This document shows, one piece after another, positions 24,814 through 36,681 of a stretch of DNA of 64,000 bases. Each line of letters begins with the position of its first letter. The stretch's first letter is position 1. Both the position numbers and the translations under genes were made by a program. The stretch spans positions 32,873,280 to 32,937,279 of the forward strand of contig NC_083605.1 in assembly GCF_029168945.1 (NCBI RefSeq), read 5' to 3'. The notes below the pieces were generated by a model, which did no database searches, was not told the DNA's origin, and saw only the letters and a program-made list of their open reading frames with translations. The DNA is from Cannabis sativa (lineage: Eukaryota; Streptophyta; Magnoliopsida; Rosales; Cannabaceae).

Positions 24814-24850
<37 letters not shown>
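24711..24850. repeat. (TAA)n microsatellite in LTR
   Basis: Interrupted TAA/ATA repeats. Orthologous tracts of different length lie at 26396-26566 and 34091-34255. Confidence 0.95.
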
Positions 24851-25030
24851 TACCCATATAACAATATCCAGATAAATGTATCTATTAGGCATTATACACA
24901 TGCCAATAAAATCAAATATTATATCATCATAAAAATAATCCCATACATATTTAAATCCATAAATATGTAACATGAAAAAAAAAATACTCTCAGCTAAATA
25001 AAATTACAAAAATACCCTTTCGGGGTTAGC

Positions 25031-25138
25031 TAGATTAATTTTATTTGATGGACTATGATATATAAACTGTTATAAAATTGGTAGATTGAATTTTCAGGCG
25101 ATTATGTATTTTTCATGAATTATTGATGTTATTTCTTA
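25031..25138 (-). repeat. Inverted 108-bp segment at the duplication junction
   Basis: This is the reverse complement of 23587-23694. It sits exactly between the end of the first LTR copy (GGGGTTAGC at 25030) and the restart of the second (GTAAATTCATG at 25139, repeating 23453). Confidence 0.93.
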
Positions 25139-26395
25139 GTAAATTCATGAAAAATACCAAAATTGATTAAAAACCGAATCTAACTCTTCTAATACACTTC
25201 ATAATCTGTAATAAGTCATAAATAATTTTCTTTGAATTTTCTAAGCAACCTAGGTATTTTTCATAATTTAAATAAGAAATAACATCAATAATTCATGAAA
25301 AATACATAATCGCCTGAAAATTCAATCTACCAATTTTATAACAGTTAATATATCATAGTCCATCAAATAAAATTAATCTAGATTTTTCTGAGCAACCTAA
25401 GTATTTTTCATAATTAATTTAATAAATAACACAAATAATTCATGAAAAATACAAAATTAACCGAAATTCGAATCTACCAATTTTGCAATAGTTTATATCT
25501 CATAACTAATCATATAAAATATATTTAGATTTTTCTGAGTAATCTAAGCATTTTTCATAATTAATCTATGAATTATACTAAATAATTCACAATAATTCCA
25601 AATAAATTCAGAAAATTATGAAACTTCACCAAGCACCTTAGAATAAAATAAGGAATCAAAATATACAAAAATATCTAAGAAAAACACCTCAGAAACGGTC
25701 AGAACGCGGTCGCCGGCGTTCTCGTCGGTTTCGTCGCCGGTAAAGTGTAACTTTGTCTCCGATGGCTCTTGAAGCGTCCTTTCGATTGGGGAAGCTCTCC
25801 ACAATGCTCAGGACCTCAAAACGATCAAGAAAAGTGGTCCGAGAAGGCAGATCGGGGTTGTCTTCTTCGTTGGCGGTGTACCGCCTTTAATGGAGTCAAA
25901 ATTTTGGATTTTCGTTTTGGACGTTAAAGCTTCGTTTTCTTACGTCAAAAACAATCCTTAGGGTCCCATGCACTCAAATATAACCTCCCTTGACCCAAGA
26001 ACAAGCTTAAACACGTTCGAATTCGAGTCCGTAACTAAGCCGCACCTTTGAAGCTTCAAAAATGGCGAATCTCAAAACGACGACTTCCGCCCCTTATACC
26101 ACGTTAAAAAGCTTCCTTAGGTCGTATATAAGTGATCCCAAACCCCCACGTTCACCCAGGTTTCACTCCGCTTGAAGAAACGAAAGTTTTCGGTACCGTA
26201 TACGCCGTATACGTGCTCTCTCTCTCTCTCGTTGGTTCTCTGTTTTGGGTGAACGAAAATAGAGTTTAAAACCTAATTTCTATCGTGTTTAAACCCAAGC
26301 AAAATATCGCATTGAACCGAAGTGGAGCGATTCCCATTCCACCAAAATAGGCGTTCGGTTCGGTTGAATCGTGTATACGTATCGCATATACTAAC

Positions 26396-26442
<47 letters not shown>

Positions 26443-26496
26443 GTCATACGATAATCATAATAATAATAATAATAATAATATTAATAATAATAATAT

Positions 26497-26566
<70 letters not shown>

Positions 26567-26756
26567 TACCCATATAACAATATCCAGATAAATGTATCTA
26601 TTAGGCATTATACACATGCCAATAAAATCAAATATTATATCATCATAAAAATAATCCCATACATATTTAAATCCATAAATATGTAACATGAAAAAAAAAA
26701 TACTCTCAGCTAAATAAAATTACAAAAATACCCTTTCGGGGTTAGCGGATATTACA
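25139..26756 (-). repeat. Second partial LTR copy within the 3' LTR
   Basis: Repeats 23453-25030 almost base for base and then adds the normal LTR end GGATATTACA. Differences are mostly in (TAA)n length plus a few substitutions. Confidence 0.92.
26396..26566. repeat. (TAA)n microsatellite in LTR, second copy
   Basis: Same LTR position as 24711-24850 but longer. Open frames of poly-Ile, poly-Asn or poly-Tyr here are repeat products. Confidence 0.95.
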
Positions 26757-26775
26757 ATTATCCCCCTCTAAAAGA
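26757..26775 (-). other. Polypurine tract of the gypsy element
   Basis: On minus, AGAGGGGGATAATTG lies directly upstream of the 3' LTR start TGTAATATCC, the usual place for plus-strand priming. Confidence 0.75.
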
Positions 26776-26793
26776 AAATTTCGTCCCGAAATT

Positions 26794-27219
26794 TTACTCA
26801 AATAATTCTGGATATTGCTCTCGCATATCAGATTCAAGCTCCCAAGTAGCTTCCTCAACCACACTGTTTCTCCATAGGACTTTCACCAGGGTAATTGTCT
26901 TATTTCTCAAAATCCTATCCTTTTGATCAAGAATCTTCACCGGACGTTCATTGTAGGACAAATCTTCCTGCAAACCCAGTGTTTCATAGCTCAAAACATG
27001 CGATGGGTCTGACACATATTTCCGGAGTTGAGATACATGAAATACATTATGCACCCCAGATAATGATGGCGGTAAAGCTATTCTATAAGCTACACTGCCC
27101 ACTCTATCCAATATCTGAAATGGACCAACATATCTGGGACTTAGTTTCCCTCTCTTGCCAAATCTCTTCACCGAGAGTCCTTTTCGTGGTGTCACTCGAA
27201 GAAACACATGATCACCCAC
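26794..27219 (-). pseudogene. Integrase C-terminal part with chromodomain-like end
   Basis: This 141-codon open stretch contains the GPF..LDRVG..AYRI..P and HNVFHVSQLRKY motifs of the Ty3/gypsy integrase C-terminus. A short chromodomain-type tail follows (VKVLWRNSVVEEATWE), and it ends at PELFE with a natural stop. In chromoviruses this tail can guide integration to heterochromatin (family knowledge). It is out of frame with the integrase core upstream because of a shift near 27257. Confidence 0.88.
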
Positions 27220-27242
27220 TTCGAACTCAATGTCTCTCCGCT

Positions 27243-28296
27243 TCAGGTCTGCATAAGATTTCGTCTGCTACGAGCCGTGATCATTCTAGCCCTGATCTTC
27301 TGAATAGCTTCGTTGGTGTGCTGAACTGCATCTGGCCCTAGGAGTTTGTTCTCTCCCAACTCATCCCAATGCAGTGGAGACCTGCATTTTCTCCCATACA
27401 ACATCTCATAGGGTGCTACCCCGATAGTAGACTGATAGCTGTTGTTGTAAGAAAATTCAATCAAAGGCAGGTATTTGCTCCATGATCCTTGGAAATCTAT
27501 CACACATGCCCTCAACATATCTTCCAAGATCCGATTTGTTCTCTCGATCGACCATCCGTCTCTGGATGATATGCGATGCGAACTTCAATCGAGTTCCCAT
27601 TGCTCTCTGTAAGCTTTCCCAAAAAGACGAAGTGAACCGAGCATCTCGATCACAAACAATAGAATACGGTGCCCCATGTAATCTCACAATCTCATTCACA
27701 TAAAGTTCAGCAAAATGGTCCATGGAGTAAGTCATGCGTACTGGTAGAAAATGGGCAGATTTTGTATACCTATCGACGACTACCCAAATGGCGTCATGTT
27801 GCTTTGTAGTCTTAGGTAATCCAGTCACAAAATCCATGGAAATCTCTTCCCACTTCCATTCAGGGAGCTTCAGTGGTTGTAACAATCCCGCTGGTCTTTG
27901 ATGCTCTGCTTTAACTTGTTGACATGTTAAGCATTTGGCCACAAATTCAACTACATCCTTTTTCATACCAGGCCACCAATACAATGCTTTTAGGTCATGG
28001 TACATTTTAGTGGTCCCGGGATGAACTGAATAAGGTGTAGTATGAGCTTCTACCAATATCCCCTTCTTGAGCTCATCATTATCGGGCACACAAATTCGTC
28101 CCTTGAACCGAATTAATCCTGTGTCTGATATTTCATAATCTTTGGCGTTACTATTCAAAATTTCTTGCTTTAGTTCACTGAGCTTTTGATCTGTCGTCTG
28201 CCCCTCCTTAATTATTTCTAACAAAGTGGATTGAAGTGTGACCTTTGCAAGTTGCCCTGTAATAAACTCTATACCAGCTCGTTCCATGTCTTCCAC
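27243..28296 (-). pseudogene. Gypsy integrase core, frameshifted
   Basis: The N-terminal HHCC zinc site is visible (HPGTTKMYHDL ... CLTCQQVK). The first two catalytic Asp residues are seen in MDFVTGLP and CDRDARF. The reading then shifts near 27540-27560, exactly where the conserved Glu of the 'TDGQSERT' segment belongs, and resumes as MEDMLRACVIDF (27527). One or more further shifts join it to RNase H (28300-28390). Integrates cDNA into the host genome in active relatives. Confidence 0.9.
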
Positions 28297-28373
28297 TAAT
28301 TCCCTTGATACTCCTTGTAAAGTGGAAACTAGTCGGGACCTCTACGGTGAGTGCATCCGCTACCACATTGGCT

Positions 28374-28928
28374 TTAGGGATGGTACATTATCTCGCAGTC
28401 GTAGTCTTTGACTAGCTCCAACCATCTCCTCTGCCTCATGTTTAACTCTCTCTGGGTGAAAAAGTACTTTAAACTCTTATGATCGGTGTAGATTTCACAT
28501 TTCACTCCATAGAGATAATGACGCCAGATTTTTAGTGCAAAAACCACTGCGGCTAACTCTAGGTCATGTGTCGGGTATCTCTGTTCGTATTCTTTTAATT
28601 GCCTTGAAGCGTAAGCAATTACCTTCCCTTCTTGCATTAGAACACAACCCAACCCTTGTTTAGATGCATCACAATATACCGCAAATTGTCCCTCTTCTGT
28701 TGGTAAACTGAGGATTGGTGCTGAGATAAGTCTATTCTTCAACTCTTGGAAGCTTTGCTCACACTTGTCTGACCAGGAAAATTTTAGATTCTTCCTAGTT
28801 AATTCTGTTAAGGGTGTGGCTATCTTTGAGAACCCCTCAACAAACCTTCTATAATAGCCTGCTAAACCCAAAAAGCTTCGAACCTTTGAGGCGGTCTTTG
28901 GTCTAGGCCATTCTTTCAACTGCAGCAA
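28374..28928 (-). pseudogene. Gypsy RNase H domain
   Basis: Contains the RT connection segment [14 protein letters not shown] and the RNase H motifs [28 protein letters not shown] and [10 protein letters not shown], including the D, E and D catalytic positions. It is out of frame with RT by one base near 28915. At its 3' end an in-frame stop follows YHP, where relatives continue with a GKANVVADAL-type segment. Confidence 0.9.
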
Positions 28929-30153
28929 CCTTGGCAGGATCTACTTTTATTCCCCCGTTAGTGACAATGTGGCCCAAAAATGCAACCTCGGACAACCAGA
29001 ACTCACATTTTTTGTACTTGGCATACAATTGATGTTCTCTCAGTCGCTGCAAGGTCAAGCGTAAGTGCTCCTCATGTTCCTCCTCTGTCTTAGAATAAAT
29101 CAGTATATCATCTATGAATACAATGACAAACTGATCCAGATATTCCTTGAAGACTCGGTTCATGAGGTCCATAAAAGCTGCTGGGGCATTTGTAAGTCCA
29201 AATGACATCACCATGAACTCATAATGCCCGTATCTCGTTCTGAAGGCTGTCTTCGGTATATCTTCATTTTTGATTCTTAGCTGATGATACCCTGAACGAA
29301 GATCAATCTTAGAAAACACCTTTTTCCCTTGAAGCTGGTCAAACAAGTCGTCAATCCTCGGCAGTGGGTACCGATTCTTTATAGTCACCTTGTTCAATTC
29401 TCGGTAATCTATGCACATTCTCATAGTACCGTCTTTCTTTTTAACAAATAGAACTGGTGCGCCCCACGGAGAGTAGCTAGGTCTGATAAACCCTAACTTA
29501 AGCAATTCTTCCAACTGTATTTTGAGTTCTTTCAATTCCGATGGTGCCATCCTATATGGTGCGCGGGAAACTGGTGCTGTTCCGGGCACTAATTCTATCA
29601 CAAATTCGATTTCTCTGTGTGGTGGTAACCCGGGTAACTCCTCTGGAAATACATCAAGAAACTCAGCAACTACCCGTGTTTCCTCCGGCTTTCTTTCAAT
29701 TTTCTTGGTGTCATCAACCACATTAACTAGATACCCTAAGCACCCACGCTGCAATAGTTGCCCAGCCTTCATTGCCGAAATAATAGGAGTGCGGGGTTTC
29801 TTTCCTACCCCCCTGAACTCGAAAGTCTCTCCATCTTCTGGTGTGAAAACAACTTTCTTTTGCTTGCAATCAATTGATGCTCCATATTTGGTAAGAAAAT
29901 CCATGCCCAAGATTACATCAAAATCAAATAAATCTAATACAATCAGGTCTACAAATAATTCTCTACCATCTATCCTGACAGGTATACCCCTAAGCCAACT
30001 TCTAGAGATTACAACCTCCCCAGATGGTAACATGGTCCCAAACCCCACAGTAAATAATTCACTCGGTGCATTTATATGATTTACAATTGTGCTAGCAATA
30101 AAGGAATGAGTTGCACCAGAATCAAACAAAACTTTACAAGTGGTGTTGGCCAT
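28903..30153 (-). pseudogene. Gypsy protease and reverse transcriptase
   Basis: The 416-codon open stretch begins with the retropepsin site [14 protein letters not shown] motifs follow: [58 protein letters not shown] and the catalytic [10 protein letters not shown]. No stop falls within this part. It is severed from gag by a one-base shift near 30210 and from RNase H near 28915. Confidence 0.93.
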
Positions 30154-30189
30154 AGGAATCTGACCTGATACAACCGAAGGACTGGCCTC

Positions 30190-31333
30190 GCCTTCGCGAG
30201 TGATGGCAAAAACTCTGGCTGAACATACTTGTCATCTTTCTTGGGTTCTGCTCTGTTCCCAGTCTGTCCCCACAGTGGGCAATTGCGTTTGATGTGTCCT
30301 TCTTTTCCACATTTGTAGCATGCTTTTGCGCGACACTCACCGAGATGACGTTTGGTACATTTAGGGCATTCTGGAATGTTTCGCCCACTGCTGCCATTAA
30401 ATCGTTGGTCGTTATCACTTTTGTACCTCTTGTCTTGACTTGGCTGCCCGGACTGGTCCTGTCCCCGTTTCTTGTGGTCATTAGAATTGGCTCCACCTTT
30501 CTTAGATTCTCTCCTGGCAGCATTTTCCTTCCAAATTTTGTTTTCACTCCGCTCAGCCGTAAGAGCCATTTCGACAACTTGAGCATAGCTGAATTGACCC
30601 CTTGACACAATTTCCACATCTCGAGCAACCATTGGTTTCAGGCCTTCCACAAATCGATGTGCTTGCACTCTATCGCAGGTACCGGATACGGAGCAAATTT
30701 CGCCAATCTATCAAATTTTTGTGCATACTCAGTCACAGTAAGACTCCCTTGGACTAACCCAGTAAATTCATCGACCTTTGCTGCTAGAACTGCTGAGTTA
30801 TAATACTTCTCATTAAAGACCCTTTTGAAATCGTTCCAGTTCATGGTATCTACGTCCTTTGTTTGTTCCACCACCTCCCACCAGATACGAGCATCTTTCC
30901 TCAGCATGTAAGATGCACACTTCACTCGGTCATTCCCATCCACCCTTAGCATCTGCAAAATGCTTTCTATGCGACTTATCCACTCCTCAGCCACTACCGG
31001 GTCTATGCCTCCCTCAAACTCAGGTGGGTGTTGTTTCCGAAATCTCTCTCGCTAACAACTCATGTCTAGCCTCTATAGCGGGATATACCACCGCGGTTGG
31101 TGGGTCTCTATTTTACGCATCCCGCCTTATTTGGATGGCGGCTCCGGTTGACGTCTCAGCTGACGAAGTTCTTCATCCTGCCTATGAATGATTCCTTCCA
31201 GTGCGGCAATGCGCTCTTCCCATCCCTGTGGTGCTTGAGGTGGTTCATTGATCCCTCCATCATCTCGGCCTTGGCCTTGGCCTCGACCTCGACCTCGACC
31301 TCGACCCACTCTAACTGACCTTCTAGGAGGCAT
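30190..31333 (-). pseudogene. Gypsy gag (capsid/nucleocapsid)
   Basis: Starts MPPRRSVRVGRGRG at 31333 with an Arg/Gly-rich head. Three in-frame stops lie between 31129 and about 31050. The capsid-type retrotransposon-gag region follows (EEWISRIESIL, ARIWWEVV, WNDFKRVFNEKYY). A frameshift at ~30675 precedes HRFVEGLKP. The nucleocapsid ends with a C-x2-C-x4-H-x4-C zinc knuckle (CYKCGKEGHIKRNC, about 30275-30315). It forms the virus-like particle in active relatives. Confidence 0.9.
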
Positions 31334-31540
31334 TTCTAAACTCCTGAACCACACAAACCAATACACATCAAGATCATTTTGATCATCAATTTTACATGAA
31401 AATAATGTTACCCTCTCGCATGCAGAAATTTAAGGCAACTTAATTATAAGTAATAACCACTTACAGTACAGTGAGTCGAGCTCGTCTCATGGCGGTGAAC
31501 TTTACATGTTAGGGCTAACCACATTCTTTAGGACCGTATT

Positions 31541-31552
31541 GCTCTGGTACCA
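31541..31552 (-). other. Gypsy primer-binding site (initiator tRNA-Met)
   Basis: On minus the sequence is TGGTACCAGAGC, three bases after the 5' LTR end, one base from the TGGTATCAGAGC typical of plant elements. Confidence 0.88.
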
Positions 31553-31555
31553 TAT

Positions 31556-34090
31556 TTTAACACCCCGATTTCCCGAGATGTCACATAGGATAGTCCGTAT
31601 AAAACAATTTAATAAGATAAAGACAATCAAATACTGCTTTATTGAAAAATATCCAAGCATGAGATCTCATTGTTTAAAACAAAATACTTTTAGTACTGTA
31701 AACTTAAATAAGAACTAGTTAAGTCAAAATAATAGTTCCAAAATGTTTAGCAGTTAAAAACATTAAAAGCAAAATACTGTGCCAGCCCACAACATGCGGT
31801 CCACGCCTCGAGCTCTTCATTCTCACTGCTTAGCCTTACCCTTACCTGCACACAGAGTACCCGTGAGCTAACGCCCAGTAAGAAGAGCTATGTAGGACAT
31901 AACCCTCCTAACTAGTTACTTGACATAATTTGCTCTTTTATATTAATCAACAGTAATTCACATTCCTTAAATATATCCACAACGCATGTTGTTCTCACAT
32001 GCACACATCAAGTCTCATACCGCACATTATACTCACATACGATAATCAACTATTCTCTCATGTTGATCAGACATGAGGTAACCTACCCTGCCTTGTGTTA
32101 TTCTCACACTTGGCATCCAACAGGGCAATTAATTACCATAAGTTGTACTCACCCATGATAATGTTATAACCTGCAAGTGTTATGCTCACACAAGCAGCAA
32201 GACCCTAATATTATTCTCGTGCTAATGATGCTCACAAAATATAAGGAAATCACAACACTATCAAATTAAATAACAAACCAACCCAAGTTGTATGCATAAC
32301 ATACACCCCCGTGTACGGATGTCCACTCTTCTTACCTCGATTGCCAAGACCACACTTGCTACCTCGAGCACCTCAACGAATTTCCTTGTTGAGAACAAGA
32401 TCCTAGACATTCATTAACACAACAATACACTCAAAATACATTCAAGTATGAATCTCTAAACTCATACAGAAACTTACGTAAACATACGTAACACATAGGT
32501 CCATTTCGCTTGCATGACACACCATACATAAGCATTTATTATTTAGATTCACACAAACATATTGCATGGACTCAAACAAACATTCTTAACGTAAAACATG
32601 AATTCATACAACACATTTTTACGTAAAATTTACTAAAATACCATTTATTCTTATTAAAGTCCAAATAAATAGTTAATTAATCACCAATAATTATAATAAA
32701 TACCTACAGCAACTAATAAATAATAAAACCTATTCCTTTTGACATCATAGACAGTAAATGGTATTTCAAAAATACATTTTACTATTTTAACAACACTTAT
32801 CTATTTTTCATATTTAACTTAAGCATTAATTAAGTAAATTCATGAAAAATACCAAAATTGATTAAAAACCAAATCTAACTCTTCTAATACACTTCATAAT
32901 CTGTAATAAGTCATAAATAATTTTCTTTGAATTTTCTAAGCAACCTAGGTATTTTTCATAATTTAAATAAGAAATAACATCAATAATTCATGAAAAATAC
33001 ATAATCGCCTGAAAATTCAATCTACCAATTTTATAACAGTTTATATATCATAGTCCATCAAATAAAATTAATCTATATTTTTCTGAGCAACCTAAGTATT
33101 TTTCATAATTAATTTAATAAATAACACAAATAATTCATGAAAAATACAAAATTAACCGAAATTCGAATCTACCAATTTTGCAATAGTTTATATCTCATAG
33201 CTAATCATATAAAATATATTTAGATTTTTCTGAGTAATCTAAGTATTTTTCATAATTAATCTATGAATTATACTAAATAATTCACAATAATTCCAAATAA
33301 ATTCAGAAAATTATGAAACTTCACCAAGCACCTTAGAATAAAATAAGGAATCAAAATATACAAAAATATCTAAGAAAAACACCTCAGAAACGGTCAGAAC
33401 GCGGTCGCCGGCGTTCTCGTCGGTTTCGTCGCCGGTAAAGTGTAACTTTGTCTCCGATGGCTCTTGAAGCGTCCTTTCGATTGGGGAAGCTCTCCACAAT
33501 GCTCAGGACCTCAAAACGATCAAGAAAAGTGGTCCGAGAAGGCAGATCGGGGTTGTCTTCTTCGTTGGCGGTGTACCGCCTTTAATGGAGTCAAAATTTT
33601 GGATTTTCGTTTTGGACGTTAAAGCTTCGTTTTCTTACGTCAAAAACAATCCTTAGGGTCCCATGCACTCAAATATAACCTCCCTTGACCCAAGAACAAG
33701 CTTAAACACGTTCGAATTCGAGTCCGTAACTAAGCCGCACCTTTGAAGCTTCAAAAATGGCGAATCTCAAAACGACGACTTCCGCCCCTTATACCACGTT
33801 AAAAAGCTTTCTTAGGTCGTATATAAGTGATCCCAAACCCCCACGTTCACCCAGGTTTCACTCCGCTTGAAGAAACGAAAGTTTTCGGTACCGTATACGC
33901 CGTATACGTGCTCTCTCTCTCTCTCGTTGGTTCTCTGTTTTGGGTGAACGAAAATAGAGTTTAAAACCTAATTTCTATCGTGTTTAAACCCAAGCAAAAT
34001 ATCGCATTGAACCGAAGTGGAGCGATTCCCATTCCACCAAAATAGGCGTTCGGTTCGGTTGAATCGTGTATACGTATCGCATATACTAAC

Positions 34091-34161
<71 letters not shown>

Positions 34162-34212
34162 GTCATACGATAATCATAATAATAATAATAATAATATTAA
34201 TAATAATAATAT

Positions 34213-34255
<43 letters not shown>

Positions 34256-34445
34256 TACCCATATAACAATATCCAGATAAATGTATCTATTAGGCATTAT
34301 ACACATGCCAATAAAATCAAATATTATATCATCATAAAAATAATCCCATACATATTTAAATCCATAAATATGTAACATGAAAAAAAAAATACTCTCAGCT
34401 AAATAAAATTACAAAAATACCCTTTCGGGGTTAGCGGATATTACA
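31556..34445 (-). repeat. 5' LTR of the gypsy element
   Basis: 2890 bp, the unduplicated form of the LTR. It contains a (TAA)n tract at 34091-34255. Differences from the 3' LTR include a small cluster near 32307-32345 (against 22929-22985), mostly at CAG/CTG sites. On minus, a 62-codon open stretch (33311-33499) recurs in each LTR copy; it has no recognised function. Confidence 0.93.
34091..34255. repeat. (TAA)n microsatellite in 5' LTR
   Basis: Third member of the LTR (TAA)n set, with interruptions (GTCATACGATAATC) shared with the other two. Confidence 0.95.
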
Positions 34446-36681
34446 ATGACAGTGGAGGTAATTTCACTTTAGGTGCATCATCAAGTGTTGCCCCTAGGAG
34501 GCTCAAATATGCACCTCGAAGAGCATCTACCAGGCCAAATGAGATGAGCATAAGTGAAGCAAATGGGGAATCTTTGTCAAGATCAACTGATGACAGTGAC
34601 TTGGAGTGGAGAAAAGAGAATGAGATTTCATATGATGATGAGGATAGTTCTGACTTAGACAAATATTGTGATGAATCTGACACAGAAGAATGGTTTGGAG
34701 AGCACTATGACAGTGATGAAGCCGAGCATAAGAATTTTAAAAGACTATCAAGGAATGAAAATTTTGTTGATCCTAATAGTAAGCTGCCAAGACCAAAAAA
34801 TGAGAACATATATGAGAATGGAAAAATAGTCCTTAGGCAATGGCAAAGATTCAAAGATCACAAGGTTTTTGGGGCAGTATTGAAAGATTTTGCCATTCAA
34901 GAAGGTTTTGAGCTACGTAAAGTGAAGCATGCTTCTAGTAGAATCACCTCAGTTTGTAGAGCTGAAGGATGCAAATGGCGAATTCATGCTTCCTTATCAC
35001 CAGATGAAAGAGAGTTTATAATCAAAATCTACAATCCAGATCACAATTGTCAATGTGTTGTGAAAAATAGGATAGCTACATCAGGGTGGATTGCCAAAAA
35101 GCTTAGTAGTACCTTAGCTAAAACACCTGATATGAATTTACAAAGAATGAGGCTAGAGTTGAAAGATCAGTTTGGAATTGAAGCTACAAATAGACAACTT
35201 TGGAAAGCAAGGCAGAAGGCCAGAGAACATGGTGGCTTAAATTATGCTCACTTATATGGTAATTTGAGACGTTATGCTGCTATGATTTACAAAACTAACC
35301 CTGGGAGTGCTGCTATTATACAAAGTAATCTAGTGCCAATTGAGCAGAATTTAGAGGATGAGAATCTAGAGGTTAATAATTTAGAAACCCCAATAATGAA
35401 GCCTTAATTCAACCGAATATTTATTTGCTACTCAGGCGTCAAAACTGGTTTCTTAACAGCGTGTAGACCATTTTTTGGGTTAGATGGTTGTCATCTAAAA
35501 GGGCCATACAAGGGTATCCTACTGGCTGCAGTGGGGCTTGATGCCAATCTTCACTTTTATCCAATTGCTTATGCAATTGTGGAAGCTCAGAATAACTCTA
35601 GTTGGAAATGGTTTTTAGACTTTCTAAGAAACGAAATTGGGATACTCATAGAGGCCAACCATGGTGTATTATGAGTGGCAGACAAAAGGTTAATTAATTC
35701 TTTTATGTATTATTTTATTGTATTATAAATTCTTTTAGTGGATGCTTAATCAACAATTAATTTTAAATATTTGTAGGGTTTAATTGAGGTTGTGACAAAC
35801 ATCCCGGGTGCTGGGCATCGTTTTTGTTGTTTTCATTTAGAAAATAACATGGTAAAAAAGTTTGGCACATCACACCTTCAAGGTCTCTTTTGGGCAGCAG
35901 CTGAGACAGCCAATTTTGAGAATTTTAAGATAATAATAGAGCGAATTAAAGAATTCAACCAAGAGGCACATGACTGGCTAAGCAATATTGACTTCAAGCA
36001 TTGGACAATGAGCAAGTTTGATCCAAATGTGAAGGTAGAACATCTCACAAATAATTTTGTTGAGTCATTCAACGATTGGATAGAAGATCATCGATACAAG
36101 GCCCCAATTGAGTTGTTGGAAGGTATAAGAATGCAACAGACAGCCATGATGTATGCAAGAGAAGTAACAGCTGACAGATGGGAGCATAAGCTCACTCCAA
36201 AAGTCCATCTTAAGGTTCAAGAAATTAAAAAAAAAAGCACGTTTTGCATTGGTGACAAGAGTTGGTAATGAAGAATTTCAAGTGGATTATGAAAAAAAGG
36301 TGTATTGTTCGACTGAATGAATTCTTCTGCATTTGTGGCCAGTGGCAAGTGAGAGGAATACCATGTATCCATGCGATTGCTTGCATAACTACCATTAGGG
36401 CTGACATAGCCAATTATTGCTCCCCATACTTCACTACTGAAATGTGGAGGAAAACATTTGAGCAAGTTATTCATCCAATTCCTGATGAATCGATGTGGCC
36501 TCAATTCAATGATGTGAAAAAACCACCAGGAAGATCTAAAAAGCATCGTAGAAGAAGAGTTGCAGGAGAGGAGAGACCCTTGCCACCTACTTCAAGGAAA
36601 CAACCAACTAGGAAAGGTGTTTCTAGCACTAAAAAGTGTAGCAACTGCCATGAATTTGGCCACAATAGCAGGTCATGTTAG

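Larger units (their letters stand above)
22175..26756 (-). repeat. 3' LTR of the gypsy element, enlarged by internal duplication
   Basis: It is 4582 bp, against 2890 bp for its partner at 31556-34445. The extra length is a second partial LTR copy (25139-26756) joined through an inverted 108-bp segment (25031-25138). Each copy contains a (TAA)n tract and a CTCTCTC-rich segment. Confidence 0.93.
22175..34445 (-). mobile_element. Ty3/gypsy chromovirus-type LTR retrotransposon (Tekay/Del-like)
   Basis: The 12.3-kb element lies on minus and is flanked by the target duplication ATGAC (22170-22174 and 34446-34450). Its order on minus is 5' LTR (31556-34445), primer site, gag, protease-RT, RNase H, integrase with a C-terminal chromodomain-like part, purine tract, 3' LTR (22175-26756). 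LTR ends are TGTAATATCC and GGTGTTACA; the latter reads GTTAAA in the 5' LTR. The LTRs are close to identical outside the left LTR's internal duplication, so the insertion is recent, yet the coding region carries many frame breaks. Clade assignment rests on the IN C-terminus and gag-pol layout. Confidence 0.93.
21980..36681 (+). pseudogene. mudrA-type MULE transposase, split by a retrotransposon and frameshifted
   Basis: The first 65 codons (21980-22174) end at the gypsy insertion. Reading resumes in the same frame at 34451 once one ATGAC copy is discounted. Domains in order: an acidic N-terminal region (34600-34700); a Mutator DNA-binding-type region (about 34830-35055, with CRAEGCKWRIHAS); the MULE catalytic region (35408-35690, with GLDGCHLKG and YPIAYAIVEAQ); an intron at 35689-35776; SGRQKGLIE continuing across it; a SWIM zinc finger (CICGQWQVRGIPCIHA, near 36330-36375); and a CCHC knuckle (CSNCHEFGHNSRSC) at the end. 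It is broken by an in-frame TAA at 35405, a one-base loss near 35640 in a G run, and two shifts in A runs near 36230 and 36293. Known role: TIR binding and excision. This copy is probably dead. Confidence 0.9.

Noticed and set aside
24636..24818. Poly-Asn/poly-Ile open frames here and at 26495-26689 and 34017-34217
   Set aside because: They are translations of (TAA)n tracts in the gypsy LTRs.
26895..27341. 148-codon plus-strand frame over the integrase end, and 185 codons at 29522-30079
   Set aside because: Shadow frames of the minus-strand gypsy pol, which has clear domain motifs.
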